Below, one piece after another: positions 5,307 to 6,005 of a stretch of 6,005 bases of DNA. Origin of the DNA: RGIG6353 sp964650465 (GTDB taxonomy: Bacteria > Bacillota > Clostridia > Oscillospirales > SIG627); the NCBI GenBank assembly GCA_964650465.1, contig CAZYTA010000074.1, positions 1-6,005 on the forward strand, written 5' to 3'. Numbering within the stretch: the first letter of the stretch is position 1; each line of letters opens with the position of its first letter. The position numbers were made by a program, and so were the translations under genes. The notes below the pieces were generated by a model. That model was not told where the DNA came from and made no database searches. It saw only the letters and a list, made by a program, of their open reading frames with translations.

Positions 5307-5660
5307 ATGAATGCGGTAGAAGCAGTTACTATTGCAAAGAAGGTCAACAGTGAGGTAAGTGAGGATGCACTTCTCCGGGCTTGTGAAAGACTTGAAGGGA
5401 TGATAGCGAAGTATGGGGGGCTTGAGCATAAGGAGCTTGATAAGAATGCGCCTTTGTCAGCCGCAGGCGGTGTGTATGAGGGATATGATGATTTATACAC
5501 GATATACCTTAAACGTGAGGCGGCACTCCTTATTGAGGATTGGGACTGTTTCAGCAGTTATGATGCGCTGTATGCATTAAGGTGGAGTGATTTATGCCGT
5601 GAGATTGTAAGGAAGCATAAGCCGGAAGAGCAGAGCTTTGGAGAATGGCGGTGGACGTGA
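5307..5660 (+). CDS. Putative head-tail connector protein
   Basis: This is a 117-residue protein. The ATG at 5307 is preceded by AGGTAGGTGAT, a fair ribosome binding site. It is predicted mainly helical by eye: an amphipathic stretch in residues 3-38 (VEAVTIAKKV then SEDALLRACERLEGMIAKYGG), a Gly/Tyr-rich link near 54-62, then two helices ending in EEQSFGEWRWT. Small helical proteins at this position, soon after the capsid gene, are commonly the gp6-like adaptor that sits on the portal ring. This call rests on position, size and general pattern, not on a motif I can prove. The last base of its stop TGA is the first base of the ATG of the next gene, suggesting coupled translation. Confidence 0.5.
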   Translation: MNAVEAVTIAKKVNSEVSEDALLRACERLEGMIAKYGGLEHKELDKNAPLSAAGGVYEGYDDLYTIYLKREAALLIEDWDCFSSYDALYALRWSDLCREIVRKHKPEEQSFGEWRWT

Positions 5661-5890
5661 TGGGAGTACGGAATGTTGACACCTCATCCACCGCAAGCGG
5701 TCCCCCTTCCCCTCAAAGGGAAGGCTTTGGGTTGCAGAACGGTATTCCACAGGATAAGGAGATAACGTCGGCACAGGTGTTGTTCCCTGACAGAAGGACT
5801 CTTGATGAGGTGTATGCGGAGCTTTTAGATAGAATCGTAAAGCTTGAAAATGCGGGGACAGCAACAAGTGAAAGCAGTGATAGTGAATAA
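5660..5890 (+). CDS. Hypothetical late protein with a palindromic repeat inside its frame
   Basis: This is a 76-residue protein. ATG 5660 overlaps the previous stop (TGATG), and GGTGG at 5650-5654 is a possible ribosome binding site. An in-frame ATG at 5645 is less likely because GGAG lies too close to it. Residues 8-24 (TSSTASGPPSPQREGFG) are a translation of palindromic repeat R5. The remaining sequence, ITSAQVLFPDRRTLDEVYAELLDRIVKLEN, looks like a genuine protein with a C-terminal helix, followed by a Ser/Thr/Glu-rich tail. An alternative start at TTG 5732, just after the repeat and seven bases behind GGGAAGG, would leave the repeat in the leader. Its function is unknown; position suggests a head completion or adaptor-linked role. 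Confidence 0.6.
   Translation: MGVRNVDTSSTASGPPSPQREGFGLQNGIPQDKEITSAQVLFPDRRTLDEVYAELLDRIVKLENAGTATSESSDSE
5680..5730 (+). repeat. Palindromic repeat copy R5, inside a coding region
   Basis: The hairpins CCGC/GCGG (5691-5694 and 5697-5700) and CCTTCCC/GGGAAGG (5705-5711 and 5718-5724) have the layout of the repeats between the other genes. The stretch is 51 bases, exactly 17 codons, and keeps the frame open. Its right edge is approximate. Confidence 0.65.
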
Positions 5891-5904
5891 AATTCCCCAA
5901 AAAG

Positions 5905-5979
5905 GGGGTCGGAACTGTATCGAACAGAGCTACACCATCGGGTGGGTTTGCGGAAGGAGCAAGCCCCTTCCCTACGATG
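5905..5979 (+). repeat. Palindromic repeat copy R6
   Basis: The tail 5951-5979 is identical over 29 bases to 27-55 at the window start, including CGATG after the TA that element E1 uses in copy R3. Upstream are a CACC/GGTG hairpin (5933-5936 and 5941-5944) and a CCCC/GGGG stem at 5895-5907, just after the previous stop. The left boundary is uncertain. It again ends shortly before what should be the next gene. Confidence 0.7.
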
Positions 5980-6005
5980 AAAAAATGACAAGAAAGTGGG
6001 TGAAA
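5980..6005 (+). other. Leader or start of the next late gene, cut by the window end
   Basis: An ATG at 5985 is open to the end (MTRKWVK) but has no ribosome binding site. More likely AGTGGGTG at 5995-6002 is itself the ribosome binding site of a gene starting just beyond the window, as GGGGTG is for the terminase after repeat R1. Confidence 0.3.

Noticed and set aside
1..6005. tRNA, rRNA, CRISPR array, integrase or transposase
   Set aside because: None was seen on either strand; the repeats are palindromic and widely spaced, without spacers of constant length.

Overview
This window is the start of the late (packaging and head) region of a tailed phage or prophage. The host is probably a low-to-mid GC gut Clostridium relative of the Ruminococcaceae/Oscillospirales type. 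That host guess rests on the protein family style and on short CCCTCC...GGGAGG palindromic repeats, which I associate from memory with gut Clostridia; I could not search to confirm it. All recognisable genes are on the + strand.

Layout. Bases 1-70 hold a repeat tail and a ribosome binding site. The large terminase subunit follows (71-1504). Bases 1505-1911 hold no convincing gene: a stretch rich in hairpins, a repeat that ends as a rho-independent terminator (1803-1832), and a good sigma-A-type promoter (1851-1879). Next come a scaffold-like protein (1912-2868), a 455-base gap with a repeat interrupted by an inserted element (2869-3323), an N4-gp56-type major capsid protein (3324-4346), another repeat/terminator, a 101-residue small late protein (4505-4810), a 496-base gap of hairpins plus a second inserted element (4811-5306), a 117-residue likely head-tail connector (5307-5660), a 76-residue unknown protein overlapping it (5660-5890), and a last repeat leading to a gene that begins at or beyond the window end.

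How it works together. Terminase drives DNA into a capsid built from the capsid protein on the scaffold, and the connector would join head to tail. A portal and a head maturation protease, normally found between terminase and scaffold, are absent from that position. The terminator plus promoter after terminase suggest that the scaffold and capsid genes have their own transcription start.

The most unusual content lies between the genes. Palindromic repeats occupy most gene boundaries, and one copy sits inside a reading frame. Two elements of 272 and 273 bases (3014-3285 and 4887-5159), each flanked by TA, share the same predicted three-way-junction fold: a 25-26 bp closing stem, a 107-base arm, a 7-base linker and a 107-108 base arm. 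Their stem sequences are largely different but pairing is kept, so the base changes are compensatory. The first element has split a repeat whose uninterrupted copies are at both ends of the window, so its insertion point can be read directly. This looks like a family of small mobile elements held together by structure, perhaps a structured RNA, and it is the best candidate here for something undescribed.
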